NCBI GenBank assembly: GCA_016185245.1
Contig: JACPNZ010000039.1
Coordinates: 62,001 to 126,000 of the forward strand
Direction of reading: 5' to 3'
Length of the DNA: 64,000 bases
Source of the DNA: Hyphomicrobiales bacterium
GTDB lineage: Bacteria > Pseudomonadota > Alphaproteobacteria > Rhizobiales > Aestuariivirgaceae
Within the stretch, counting starts at the first letter, position 1. Every line of letters begins with the position of its first letter. The translations under genes were made by a program, and so were the position numbers. Positions 30,044 through 37,974 of this stretch are shown in pieces. The notes beneath the pieces were generated by a model. The model was not told the DNA's origin and did no database searches. It saw only the letters and a list, made by a program, of their open reading frames with translations.

Positions 30044-30234
30044 CGTTTCGCCTTCAGTCCCAGCTCGACCAGGCGGCGGATGGCTTCGGCCCGTGTTGCT
30101 GCATTGTTTGATGAGGCCCAGCGGTCAACAGCTTCCATCATGGACTCCGGCAATCGAGTGGAAACGGCAGGGTCTCGGCCCGTTGCTGGGCGCCCTCGAC
30201 GTTTTTTCCGGTCGACCGATATTGACTGCTTCAT
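30040..30234 (-). CDS. Ribbon-helix-helix DNA-binding protein
   Basis: The 64-residue protein has a basic N-terminus (VDRKKRRGRPATGRDPAVST) followed by a ribbon-helix-helix core: a beta strand (AVSTRLP), helix (ESMMEAVDRWASSN) and helix (TRAEAIRRLVELGLKAKR). Such proteins bind DNA as dimers and often repress their own operon. It overlaps the next gene by ATGA. Targets are unknown. Confidence 0.7.
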   Translation of the reverse strand: MKQSISVDRKKRRGRPATGRDPAVSTRLPESMMEAVDRWASSNNAATRAEAIRRLVELGLKAKR

Positions 30235-30321
30235 AAATAAGGTCTACCAGAAAGGCGAGCCAGGGAAAAGGTCGAAACTTTCCCCCGGCCCTAACCACCG
30301 CAACCTACGTAGGAGGCCGCC

Positions 30322-30900
30322 ATGGCTGATTCCCAAGATACCACCCTTTTGCCTGAACTCACCCGTCCGATGATCGAGGCGGAGATCGAGCGGCTGATAG
30401 CCAGGCTCGACGACATGGACCCGGACCCGGACCTTGAGGACGGCGGCGACGGTGAGCCCATGCTTGGCGCGCCGGAAGCCCACCGGGGCTCGTGGAGCGG
30501 CCTTTTCCCCGAGGCCTACCAGGACGACCGCGAGGCTGACGACGGCGACGACGAGCCCTCGCTGGCCGCGCCTGAGGCCTCTCGCGAAACACGGTGGGCC
30601 CAGACCCATTGGGCCGCCGGCCGTTCGGATGAGCTCGAAGAGGTTTGCGAGGACGAGGGAGCCCAGTGCGAGGACGAAGGGGCCTTTGAATATGAGGCGG
30701 AGCTCGACGAAGACCATGGGCCCTATATCAAGTGGCAGCCTCACAGCCGGGCGCAATGGGAGGCCGAAGTCCGGCACCAGGAGCGCACCACCAAGGCCTG
30801 CCAGGCCGGCATTGCCAATCTGCAGGCGGTACAGCGCCGGCACAGTAAGGCGCCGGTGCGATCGCTGCGGGTGCTTGGCGGGGCGACTGTGAAAGGGTGA
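30322..30900 (+). CDS. Acidic repeat-containing protein common in alphaproteobacterial islands
   Basis: The 192-residue protein is very acidic in its middle (DDREADDGDDEPSLAAPE) and has two related short blocks, GEPMLGAPEAHRG and DEPSLAAPEASRE. The C-terminus is basic. A TAGGAGG ribosome-binding site precedes the ATG. I recall similar acidic proteins with DAEPSLG-like repeats near integrases in Rhizobiales genomes, but their function is unknown; I know of no enzymatic domain. DNA mimicry is conceivable from the charge only. Confidence 0.65.
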   Translation: MADSQDTTLLPELTRPMIEAEIERLIARLDDMDPDPDLEDGGDGEPMLGAPEAHRGSWSGLFPEAYQDDREADDGDDEPSLAAPEASRETRWAQTHWAAGRSDELEEVCEDEGAQCEDEGAFEYEAELDEDHGPYIKWQPHSRAQWEAEVRHQERTTKACQAGIANLQAVQRRHSKAPVRSLRVLGGATVKG

Positions 30901-30929
30901 GGGTGCGCCGGGGTCGGTTTCTTATTTTC

Positions 30930-30969
30930 TTGACACATGTTGCGAAGTGCCCTATTGGTGAAAAATAGG
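30930..30969 (+). promoter_or_regulatory. Sigma-70 promoter with overlapping inverted-repeat operator
   Basis: A perfect -35 box TTGACA (30930-30935) is followed after 17 bp by a poor -10 box TATTGG (30953-30958). The inverted repeat CCTATT (30951-30956) and AATAGG (30964-30969), with a 7-base spacer, covers the -10 box and likely start point. This fits autoregulated transcription of the regulator, AlpA-like and integrase genes. Confidence 0.6.
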
Positions 30970-30977
30970 TGAACATA

Positions 30978-31469
30978 ATGGAAGTCATATTTTCGCAAGT
31001 TGCTGGAGTCGCGGGCTGTACCCTCAACCAGCTCAATGCCTGGAGTTTGCGGGGGCTATTGAAGACGAAACTCTTGCCTACGACTGCGGGCGTGGCGCGC
31101 AAATTCACCCGCAAGAATGCTTTGGAGCTCGCATTCTTGGCGGCAATTTCCGACGCCGGCATGCCTTTGGAGCTGGCGCCGCAGCTGGTCCGCCGATGGC
31201 TTCGCGAGGCTGGTAAAGGAATTCTCAAACCGTTTTTCGTATACTATCCGGTAAGCGGAAATAGCATCTATCTTGACGACACCAACCTCAATCGGCTCGC
31301 CGTTCTTTTTTACGACAACCAAGACGATGTCAGCGGCGAGTGGATCGATGAGAACGCGTCGCCGGACAATTCTCTGCCGGCTGAGCTGAACCCGGCATCG
31401 CGTTTCAACGTCATTGCGCTGTGCAACATCGTGACCTCGATAGATAAGCTGTTCATGGAAAAGGATTGA
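30978..31469 (+). CDS. Putative small transcriptional regulator, first gene of the integrase operon
   Basis: The 163-residue protein begins MEVIFSQVAGVAGCTLNQLN, then AWSLRGLLKT and RKFTRKNALELAFLAAISDA. This pattern resembles a MerR-like helix-turn-helix followed by a helical region, but the match is loose. I took the ATG at 30978, with AGGTG six bases before it, over the GTG three codons upstream. Its stop overlaps the AlpA-like gene by one base. The promoter in front carries an inverted repeat that this protein might bind. Confidence 0.55.
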   Translation: MEVIFSQVAGVAGCTLNQLNAWSLRGLLKTKLLPTTAGVARKFTRKNALELAFLAAISDAGMPLELAPQLVRRWLREAGKGILKPFFVYYPVSGNSIYLDDTNLNRLAVLFYDNQDDVSGEWIDENASPDNSLPAELNPASRFNVIALCNIVTSIDKLFMEKD

Positions 31470-31744
31470 TGGCCATCCGTTTCCACGTTGAGCCTCGCGA
31501 CGTGCCGTCACTGGCCGCGGCTCGGCGCCTGGGAGTTTCCGAGGAAGACTTCACCGCCATGCTGCCGAAGCTCATTGAGCGGGGCTTCCCCAGGCCTGAC
31601 GAAACGACCGGAAATTTTGATCTCCACGCCATCGATGAGTGGTGCACGCGCCGCAATCCCGAACTGTTTCTGACCGCGACTGAAAAAGCCCGCGACGCCC
31701 GCGCCGTGGTGGGCGATAGGCTGATAAGGCTGCGCAATGGTTGA
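31469..31744 (+). CDS. AlpA-like small DNA-binding protein, probable excisionase
   Basis: The 91-residue protein reads VEPRDVPSLAAARRLGVSEE, then FTAMLPKLIERGFPRPDETT and GNFDLHAIDEWCTRR. This is a winged helix-turn-helix in which a cautious AlpA/Xis-type reading fits (helix, RGFPxPD loop, DxxAIDEWC). The ATG at 31469 shares one base with the previous stop, and its end overlaps the integrase by 8 bp. Excisionases usually sit beside the integrase and direct excision. Confidence 0.65.
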   Translation: MAIRFHVEPRDVPSLAAARRLGVSEEDFTAMLPKLIERGFPRPDETTGNFDLHAIDEWCTRRNPELFLTATEKARDARAVVGDRLIRLRNG

Positions 31745-32861
31745 GCACCCGAGGATCCCCTACTCGCGCATCAAGGCCGATAGTCGGCGCTATTTTGAGC
31801 CAACCGCCAAGATGAAGGCCATGGGCTTCGAGGCCCGGGCGCTGGGGCCCGATGGCCCCGAAGCCCGGGCGGAAGCGCTTCGGCTCTATGAGGCCTGGCG
31901 CCAGGCCAAGGCTACCGGCACCACGTCGAGCGAGAAGGCGTATCCGATCGGCAGCATCGGGTTTGCTTTTGATCGCTATCGCCGGACGGATGCGTGGGCC
32001 GCCAAAGCGCCGATGACGCGCAAGAAGGATTGGGAATGGAGCTGGCGGTTCATCGAGCCGATCTTCGGCGACGTGGCTCCGTCGACTGTCCAGATCGAGG
32101 ACATCGAAGAGCTCCGCGCCATTGTGCTGGAGAAGCGCGGCCTCCACACCGCCAATCGGTTGATCAAAACTTGGCGCGCCTTGTGGCAGGTGATGAGCGC
32201 CATGGGCTACTGCGACAAGAATGCCGACCCATCGAAGATCATCCGTAACACAGCACCCAAGGGCCGTGATGCGACATGGAAGCCCGGCGAGCTCGCCCGC
32301 ATCGGCAAGATGGCCTGGCGGCTGGGCTACTGCGGCCTTGCAGCGCTTCTGGCTTGTTGTTGGGACACACAATTCAGCCCTGGTGATGCCCGCCTTTTGA
32401 AGGCGTCGCAGCGCAACCAGGACGCCCGTGGAAGCTATTTCCTGACCCGCCGCGGCAAGACAGGCCGGGAAGTCATCGGCACCCTTAGCAAGCGCTCACA
32501 ACGCATCATGGCCGCCTATCTCGAAACCCTTGGGGCGGAACCAATGGGCGAGGCCGCGATATTTCGGAACCGCTCGGGCCAGCCATACAGTAGCGACACG
32601 CTGGGCGACGACTTCCGCGCTGTTCGCGAGGCGGCATTTCCGGGCGATGGCCGCAAGCTTCTCGACATTCGGCGCAGTGGCGCCGTCGAGGCCATCGCCG
32701 GTGGTGCCGACCCGGCGGCAGTCGCGGCCAAAATGGGCAACACGATCGATAAGAATCGTCTCGAGCAGGAGACTTATCTTCCCAACAGGACGGCCACTGT
32801 GCGACGGGTTGACGAGGCGAGGAAGCTCGGCCGGCGCAAGCTTCGCGAGAACGAAACATGA
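31737..32861 (+). CDS. Divergent tyrosine site-specific recombinase (integrase)
   Basis: The 374-residue protein stands 40 bp from the right attachment repeat. It has a SAM-like core-binding region (about 70-165) and a catalytic domain. Catalytic candidates are R219 (TQFSPGDARLLKASQ), R312 or R313 (LDIRRSGAVEAI) and Y347 (QETYLPN). The usual HxLRH box is replaced by DIRRSG, so it belongs to a divergent alphaproteobacterial integrase group I recall with the same WDTQFSPGD and DFRRSGA motifs. It should insert the element into tRNA-Asp. It overlaps the AlpA-like gene by 8 bp, consistent with coupled control. Confidence 0.85.
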   Translation: MVEHPRIPYSRIKADSRRYFEPTAKMKAMGFEARALGPDGPEARAEALRLYEAWRQAKATGTTSSEKAYPIGSIGFAFDRYRRTDAWAAKAPMTRKKDWEWSWRFIEPIFGDVAPSTVQIEDIEELRAIVLEKRGLHTANRLIKTWRALWQVMSAMGYCDKNADPSKIIRNTAPKGRDATWKPGELARIGKMAWRLGYCGLAALLACCWDTQFSPGDARLLKASQRNQDARGSYFLTRRGKTGREVIGTLSKRSQRIMAAYLETLGAEPMGEAAIFRNRSGQPYSSDTLGDDFRAVREAAFPGDGRKLLDIRRSGAVEAIAGGADPAAVAAKMGNTIDKNRLEQETYLPNRTATVRRVDEARKLGRRKLRENET

Positions 32862-32901
32862 CGAAAAGTTGGAAACCGTCAGCTAAGGCAGTTGGAAAAC
32901 T

Positions 32902-32982
32902 GAACCGCGGAGACTGCCAACCCTTTGTAACGATTGGCGCGAGTGACGGGGCTCGAACCCGCGACCTTCGGCGTGACAGGCC
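32902..32982. repeat. Right attachment site (attR) overlapping tRNA-Asp
   Basis: This 81-bp copy matches 23229-23309 at 80 of 81 positions. It ends inside the tRNA-Asp anticodon arm, so crossover probably occurs there or slightly toward the tRNA 3' end. The element thereby restores an intact tRNA. Confidence 0.9.
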
Positions 32983-33011
32983 GACGCTCTAACCAACTGA
33001 GCTACACCCGC
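32935..33011 (-). tRNA. tRNA-Asp (anticodon GTC), CCA encoded
   Basis: The reverse strand starts GCGGGTGTAGCTCAGTTGG and folds into a full cloverleaf: acceptor arm GCGGGTG with CACTCGC, anticodon loop CTGTCAC (GTC) and T-loop GTTCGAACC. CCA is encoded at 32937-32935. It is the integration target of the adjacent element, and its 3' half now comes from the element. Confidence 0.95.
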
Positions 33012-33056
33012 AATTCAGTGAGGCGGGTGATAGAGGAGCCCCCTCCCCCTGTCAAG

Positions 33057-33440
33057 CTAACCCCGCTTCTTCCCCGTCACCTCGATCTCGACCTTCATGC
33101 GCGGGTCGGCGAGGGCCGCCACGATCATGGTGGCGGCGGGCCTGACCTCGCCGAAATACTTGCGCATGGCCGGGAAGCAGGCGGGAAAATCCTCCGCCCT
33201 GGGCAGGATATAATGCACCCGCACCGTATCGGCGAGCGAGAAGCCGGCCTTCTCCATCGCCGTCTGGATATTGACGAAGGTCTGCTCGGCCTGGGCCGCC
33301 ACATCGTCCGAGATGGTCATGGACTCGTAGTTGAAGCCGGTTGTGCCGGAGACGAAGATCCACTCGCCGTCGACCACGGCGCGGGAATAGGCCATGTCGG
33401 CTTCGAATTTCGATCCGGACGAGATCAGTCGGCGGCTCAT
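33057..33440 (-). CDS. RidA/YjgF-family protein
   Basis: The 127-residue protein begins MSRRLISSGSKFEADMAYSR and has FVSGTTGFNYESMTISDD, QTFVNIQTAMEKAG and the C-terminal VEIEVTGKKRG. RidA proteins hydrolyse reactive enamine/imine intermediates of amino acid metabolism or act in related catabolic steps. This member belongs to a diverged subgroup. The ATG at 33440 overlaps the upstream stop as ATGA, so it is coupled to the P-loop gene. Confidence 0.85.
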   Translation of the reverse strand: MSRRLISSGSKFEADMAYSRAVVDGEWIFVSGTTGFNYESMTISDDVAAQAEQTFVNIQTAMEKAGFSLADTVRVHYILPRAEDFPACFPAMRKYFGEVRPAATMIVAALADPRMKVEIEVTGKKRG

Positions 33441-34522
33441 CGGGCATTCTCCTCTGTTGCGGTGGTCCATGTAGTGGCATAGCGGCGGGAAAGTTCTTGC
33501 CCATCGGCGGCGAAGCGGGGTGCGATCCGTTTGAGATCGGGCACGCCGGCATGATCGTCATCGCTGGCGGCAAGGGCCGAGACCAGGATGCTGCGGGCCT
33601 CGTCAACGCCGAGGAATGGCACGGGCGTGCCGGTTTCAATACATTTTGCAGCCCGCTCCAGACGCTGGGCGAAGGCCAGCGCCGGATCGAGCCGCAGCGA
33701 CTGGCGGACGATCCCGTCGCGGGCCTTGGCAAGATTGGCGGAGTTGCGATAGGCCGAGGCGGCACCAAGGCTTGCCAGAAGTTCGACCAGCTCGGGGGCT
33801 GCCTCGAGGGCCAGAAAGCCGCCCCGGCGGGCCACTTCCTGGCGCAGGTACCCGAGGATCGGCGGCGGGGCCGCATTGCTGGCGGCGAGCGGTCCGGGCG
33901 CGAAGCGCGCCACGTCGCCTGCGGCCATCAGGCGGGCGAGGAAGGCCTCGCCTCGGTCGGCGGTGATCGCCTCAAGAGTGGTAACGAGCGGCGGCCGGCC
34001 GCAGGCCAGGGCCAACCGGTCGAGGAGTGGCGCGAAGCCCTGGCCGTCCGGCAATACGTCGGAGGCGAATTCGACGAAACTGCGCGGGTCGCCGCGGAAC
34101 TGGGCAATGCGGTAGAGCGAGTTCAGCCAGGCGCCATGCTGGCGCAGCACCAGCACCGGCTGGACGGTATGGCGGACCGCCAGTAGTTCGAGCGTCGAGG
34201 CAATGACCGGCAGGGCGGCGAAGGCCTGGGCCTCGCTGCCGGGCATGGGGCCCAGCAGGTTTTCGTCGCTCACCAGCCCGCCATCGAAACTTCCCGCCAG
34301 CCGGGCGAGCTCTTCCTCGACCACGGCGGCGGCGGCCGCCGGACCGGTCAGGCGGAGCGTCTTGCCGATCAGCACGCCGAACAGCGAACCCTGGCTGCCC
34401 GACGAGAGATCGCTGAACAGGAAGCGCCGGGCCGCCGTGAAGCTGGCGCGGCGCTCTTCGAGCCAGGCCTTGAGTGCGGTCGAGCCCGTCCGGTGCAGGC
34501 CCATATGGATGACCAGCTTCAT
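33437..34522 (-). CDS. Sulfotransferase-like P-loop protein
   Basis: The 361-residue protein opens with [20 protein letters not shown], a 5'-PSB-type P-loop (GLHRTGST) as in PAPS-dependent sulfotransferases, and has LVLRQHGAWLNSLYRIAQF further on, similar to the 3'-phosphate-binding region. The C-terminal part is less conserved. It may transfer sulfate to a cell-surface glycan, but the acceptor is unknown. It is coupled by ATGA overlaps to the methyltransferase-like gene before it and the RidA gene after it. Confidence 0.65.
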   Translation of the reverse strand: MKLVIHMGLHRTGSTALKAWLEERRASFTAARRFLFSDLSSGSQGSLFGVLIGKTLRLTGPAAAAAVVEEELARLAGSFDGGLVSDENLLGPMPGSEAQAFAALPVIASTLELLAVRHTVQPVLVLRQHGAWLNSLYRIAQFRGDPRSFVEFASDVLPDGQGFAPLLDRLALACGRPPLVTTLEAITADRGEAFLARLMAAGDVARFAPGPLAASNAAPPPILGYLRQEVARRGGFLALEAAPELVELLASLGAASAYRNSANLAKARDGIVRQSLRLDPALAFAQRLERAAKCIETGTPVPFLGVDEARSILVSALAASDDDHAGVPDLKRIAPRFAADGQELSRRYATTWTTATEENAR

Positions 34523-35481
34523 CGGGCGTCGACCTCGAAGGCATCGCCCCAGGCGAGCTTGCGGGCCTGCCTGAAGGCGGCGGCGTCGCGACGGGCAATC
34601 GAGCCGGACGCGAGCCCGGACGCGGTGCAGAGCTGCAGGGTGACTGCCGCCTTGCTTGTGCGCGGCGGCGCCACGATCCGCGCCCTGGGCAGCGCGGCGG
34701 GCTGGCGAGCCGCGGCGAACCAGGAAAACGTCTCGTCCTCGAAGGGGACGCTGGCGCCTTTGGCATGCATGTGGGCCCGCAGGCGAGGCAGGCGCACGGC
34801 GAAGTGGCACCAGCCCGGTGCGGTGACCGGGCAGTCCCCGCCATGGGGACAGGGGCCCACCGTATGGCCCCCCAATGACAGAAGCCGCTGGCGGGCGGCG
34901 GCGATGCGGGCAAAGCCTGCTGGCGTTCCGGGCTCGACCAGCACCAGCATGTCGTGGGCCCTCTGCCACAGGCCCTCGGCCGCCGGGGCGGCCTGGGCGA
35001 GCGGAACTTCGGCCAGCGCATAGGCGGCAATCACCAGGTCGCTTTCCGGCAGGCCGCCGGCAACCGTGAAATCGCCATGGATCGCCTCGGCCCGCTGCAA
35101 GCCTTGGTGCCCGGCAGCCGGCGCCAGACGGGCGGCGATCGCCAGAAACGCCCGATGCCGGTCGAGAAGCCTGATCTCGCCCAGGCTGTCCCAGAGGGCG
35201 GCAGCGGCCCAACTTGCCGTCCCGGGACCGCAGCCCGCATCGATGAGCGAGGTGGGCGCAAAGCCGGGCCTGAGCCTTGCCACTTCGGCAAGAACCGTAG
35301 TAACGGCGGCGAAGGTTGCCGGCAGGCGGGCCACCAGATAGGCGGCGGGATCGACGGCCGCCGAACTGCCCTGGCCGCGGTAGACACGGCTCAGTTCGGC
35401 TGCCGCATCGCGGCGGCCGCCGCCGCCCACATCCGTCAGATAGGCGGCGACCGCCGCCTCAAGATTGCCCGACAATGCCAT
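34519..35481 (-). CDS. Rsm22-like SAM-binding protein (ribosomal small-subunit family)
   Basis: The 320-residue protein has the SAM motif [31 protein letters not shown] and a cysteine cluster CPHGGDCPV typical of the Rsm22 family, which is linked to small ribosomal subunit assembly in mitochondria and bacteria. The ATG at 35481 ([19 protein letters not shown]) is chosen because the longer upstream open frame begins with low-complexity arginine-rich residues. It is divergent from sbmA, with about 100 bp for both promoters. Its stop overlaps the next start as ATGA. Confidence 0.8.
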   Translation of the reverse strand: MALSGNLEAAVAAYLTDVGGGGRRDAAAELSRVYRGQGSSAAVDPAAYLVARLPATFAAVTTVLAEVARLRPGFAPTSLIDAGCGPGTASWAAAALWDSLGEIRLLDRHRAFLAIAARLAPAAGHQGLQRAEAIHGDFTVAGGLPESDLVIAAYALAEVPLAQAAPAAEGLWQRAHDMLVLVEPGTPAGFARIAAARQRLLSLGGHTVGPCPHGGDCPVTAPGWCHFAVRLPRLRAHMHAKGASVPFEDETFSWFAAARQPAALPRARIVAPPRTSKAAVTLQLCTASGLASGSIARRDAAAFRQARKLAWGDAFEVDAR

Positions 35482-35581
35482 GAATATGAAAACGATCCTC
35501 CGGCGGCGGCGTTGCCCGCCGCCGCCTTCCTCACTAATGGTGCTTAGCGGTTCCCTCAAGCCACGGAAAGTGCGGTTCCCA

Positions 35582-36844
35582 ATGTTCGTCTCCTTCTTCC
35601 CCGCGCCGCGGGCCTTCTTCTGGTCGGCGGCACTCTGGACGCTCGCGGCGGTTCTCTTCTGGTTCTTCGTGGCGCGCGATCTGGGCTACACCATCGGCCT
35701 GCCCAATCCGCCGCCCGGTACCCCACCGATCATCGGCGTCTCGGTGTTCTGGTCGAAACCCTTCATCTGGTTTTACCTCTATTACGCCGCGATTGCCGGC
35801 CTGTTCGCCGCGGTCTGGAGCCGGCTTGCCCCGCATCGGTGGTTCCGTTGGTCCGTCCTTGGCTCGACGCTGATCATCTTCGTCACCTATTTCCAGGTCG
35901 AGGTGAGTGTCGCCATCAATGCCTGGTATGGCCCCTTCTACGATCTTCTGCAGGCCGCCCTGTCGAAGTCGAAGCCCGTGACCATCGGGGAATTCTTCGG
36001 CCAGCTCCTGACCTTCGCCGGCATTGCCATGGTCGCCGTCATCGTCGGCGTGCTCACCCGCTTCTTCGTCAGCCACTACATTTTCCGCTGGCGCACGGGC
36101 ATGAACGGCTACTACACGGAACACTGGTCCAGGCTGCGCGGCGTCGAGGGTGCCGCCCAGCGCGTGCAGGACGACACCATGCGCTTTTCCGGCACGATGG
36201 AAGGGCTCGGCGTCAATCTCATCGACTCGGCGATGACGCTGATCGCCTTCCTTCCGGTGCTGCATCGGCTGGAAGCCAGCATGTCGGAACTGCCCGTCAT
36301 CGGTGCTATCCCCTATCCGCTCGTCACCGCCTCGATCTTCTGGTCGCTGTTCGGGACGGGCCTTCTCGCCCTGATCGGCATCAAACTGCCGGGACTTACC
36401 TTTCTCAACCAGCGGGTCGAGGCGGCCTACCGCAAGGAGCTGGTCTATGGCGAGGATTTTGCCGACCGCGCCCAGCCGCAGACGATGGGCGAACTGTTCG
36501 GGGCAGTCCGCAAGAACTATTTCCGCCTCTATTTCCACTACATGTATTTCAACGTGGGCCGCATCGTCTATCTGCAGACCGACAACATCTTCCCCTATAT
36601 CGTGCTGGCGCCCACCATCGTGGCGGGCAAGATCACGCTGGGGCCCCTACAGCAAATTCTCAGTGCCTTCGATCAGGTGCGCTCGTCGTTCCAGTTTCTG
36701 GTCAATTCCTGGACGACGATTGTCGATCTCGTCTCGATCTACAAGCGCCTGCGGGCCTTCGAGGCGGTGCTGCACGGCGAGCCGCTGCCCAAGATCGATC
36801 AAGAATCCGACCCGGCCGCCTATGCCAGCGAGCCCGCCGGGTGA
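35582..36844 (+). CDS. sbmA: SbmA/BacA-family peptide transporter
   Basis: The 420-residue inner-membrane protein matches the SbmA/BacA family: [30 protein letters not shown]-like [39 protein letters not shown] and [20 protein letters not shown]. These proteins import peptides such as microcins and proline-rich host peptides using the proton gradient; BacA supports chronic symbiosis in rhizobia. The ATG at 35582 gives [19 protein letters not shown], the normal start; an ATG at 35537 would add 15 residues. The length is typical and there is no ATP-binding domain. Confidence 0.92.
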   Translation: MFVSFFPAPRAFFWSAALWTLAAVLFWFFVARDLGYTIGLPNPPPGTPPIIGVSVFWSKPFIWFYLYYAAIAGLFAAVWSRLAPHRWFRWSVLGSTLIIFVTYFQVEVSVAINAWYGPFYDLLQAALSKSKPVTIGEFFGQLLTFAGIAMVAVIVGVLTRFFVSHYIFRWRTGMNGYYTEHWSRLRGVEGAAQRVQDDTMRFSGTMEGLGVNLIDSAMTLIAFLPVLHRLEASMSELPVIGAIPYPLVTASIFWSLFGTGLLALIGIKLPGLTFLNQRVEAAYRKELVYGEDFADRAQPQTMGELFGAVRKNYFRLYFHYMYFNVGRIVYLQTDNIFPYIVLAPTIVAGKITLGPLQQILSAFDQVRSSFQFLVNSWTTIVDLVSIYKRLRAFEAVLHGEPLPKIDQESDPAAYASEPAG

Positions 36845-36850
36845 GGCCGG

Positions 36851-36926
<76 letters not shown>

Positions 36927-36972
36927 GCGCGAGTGCCTCTTAGCGAGACGCATCGGGCAGTGCAAGCCGGGC

Positions 36973-37347
36973 TCAGGCCTCGGCGCTGCCTTTCCAGAAC
37001 ATCCAGCCCATCATCACTGCCGCGACGATCGCCGCGGCCGAGGCGGGCGCTATGATGGCGATACTGCCGCTGGCGATGAACTGAAAACTGCCGGCCACCA
37101 TGCCGAGCTGGGCGAGTGCGGCAATCCACAGCTGGGCGCGGGCCAGCCCCGCCTGTTTGAGCGCCGGCCACAGCCGGTAGATGAAGCCGTAGACGGCAAA
37201 AGTCGTGAAGCCCGGCAGCAGCATGGCGACATGGGCGGTCACATACTTCTCGGTGTTGCCACTGGCTCCCATCCAGAAGCCGAACACCATGCCGATGACC
37301 AGCCAGGCGAGCGCCATGGCGACGAAAATGCGGTCGATTGATTGCAT
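36973..37347 (-). CDS. Four-helix membrane protein of unknown function
   Basis: The 124-residue protein has four hydrophobic helices: MALAWLVIGMVFGFWMG, AMLLPGFTTFAVYGFIYRLW, LWIAALAQLGMVAGSFQFIA and SAAAIVAAVMMGWMFW. The helix pattern recalls parts of heme-copper oxidase subunit I, but there are no metal ligands typical of that family. No function can be assigned. It stands alone between tRNA-Val and HU. Confidence 0.7.
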   Translation of the reverse strand: MQSIDRIFVAMALAWLVIGMVFGFWMGASGNTEKYVTAHVAMLLPGFTTFAVYGFIYRLWPALKQAGLARAQLWIAALAQLGMVAGSFQFIASGSIAIIAPASAAAIVAAVMMGWMFWKGSAEA

Positions 37348-37440
37348 GATCCCATTCCCCCTCCGTCGCTTGTGACGGTAGATAGGTTTATCAGACCCGG
37401 TAGCCGACGAACAAGGTGGCCAGCGCCCTCCGGCGGCAGC

Positions 37441-37475
37441 AAAAGACCCCGTGCGAATTCTGAGGGCACACGGGG
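37441..37475 (-). terminator. Intrinsic terminator of the HU gene
   Basis: On the minus strand, CCCCGTG (37475-37469) and CACGGGG (37453-37447) form a 7-bp stem with a 15-base loop, followed by TCTTTT (37446-37441). It is 30 bp past the HU stop codon. Confidence 0.75.
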
Positions 37476-37504
37476 CCGCTGTGGTTTGAAAGTGCCGTCA
37501 GATG

Positions 37505-37780
37505 CTAGCCGTTCACCGCCTCCTTGAGCAATTTCCCTGCCTTGAACCTGGCCCGCCGCGAGGCCGGCAGCTTGATCGTCTTGCCGGTCTGCGGGTTTCT
37601 CGCTTCGCCCGCCTTGCGGCGGCTGACGGTGAAGGTGCCGAAGCCCACCAGACGGACGTCGTCGCCCTGGCGCAGCGCCCTCATGATGTTCTCGATGGTC
37701 GCTTCGATCGCCACCCCGGCCTCGCCGCGGGTAAGCCTGGCATCCTTGGCGACTCTGGCAATCAGCTCGCTCTTGTTCAT
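37505..37780 (-). CDS. HU-family DNA-binding protein
   Basis: The 91-residue protein is a complete HU: MNKSELIARVAKDARLTRGE, VRLVGFGTFTVSRRKAGEAR, then NPQTGKTIKLPASRRARFKA. The NPxTG beta arm intercalates into bent DNA. The ATG at 37780 is preferred over longer frames. HU next to lon is a common arrangement in alphaproteobacteria. A terminator follows. Confidence 0.95.
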   Translation of the reverse strand: MNKSELIARVAKDARLTRGEAGVAIEATIENIMRALRQGDDVRLVGFGTFTVSRRKAGEARNPQTGKTIKLPASRRARFKAGKLLKEAVNG

Positions 37781-37922
37781 GGCCGGACCCTCGCCCTCAC
37801 CTGGAGGAAACTGCCGTCTGACCCCCAAAAAGCAGGCGATTCGAAGGATTTGGCAAGAGTCGCCGGCGGCAATATTTTTCCGCGAGTCGGAACAATGATT
37901 TAGCCGGGTCCGGAGACGCCAA

Positions 37923-37948
37923 CGGGCGGAAGGAAATCCTTCCGCCCG
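37923..37948 (-). terminator. Strong hairpin after lon
   Basis: A perfect 12-bp inverted repeat (CGGGCGGAAGGA at 37923-37934, TCCTTCCGCCCG at 37937-37948) with two intervening bases lies 27 bp past the lon stop. The T-run is poor on the minus strand, so it may act as an RNA-stabilising hairpin or a weak terminator. Confidence 0.6.
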
Positions 37949-37974
37949 CTGAGTTTAGGACAACCCTCGCAGGC

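Larger units (their letters stand above)
23229..32982. mobile_element. 9.75-kb integrated element in tRNA-Asp, satellite- or prophage-like
   Basis: The element is bounded by 81-bp direct repeats (23229-23309 and 32902-32982; one mismatch) that include the 3' half of tRNA-Asp. The right end keeps an intact tRNA; the left end keeps only its 3' half. Inside are a tyrosine integrase next to the right end, an AlpA-like protein, a regulator, a replication protein with internal iterons, a loader-like gene, a protease-capsid fusion, a broken ParB-like gene and small unknown genes. No portal, terminase, tail or lysis gene is visible. This suits a satellite that depends on a helper phage, or a decayed prophage. 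Gene composition is more AT-rich and less uniform than the flanks. Confidence 0.88.
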
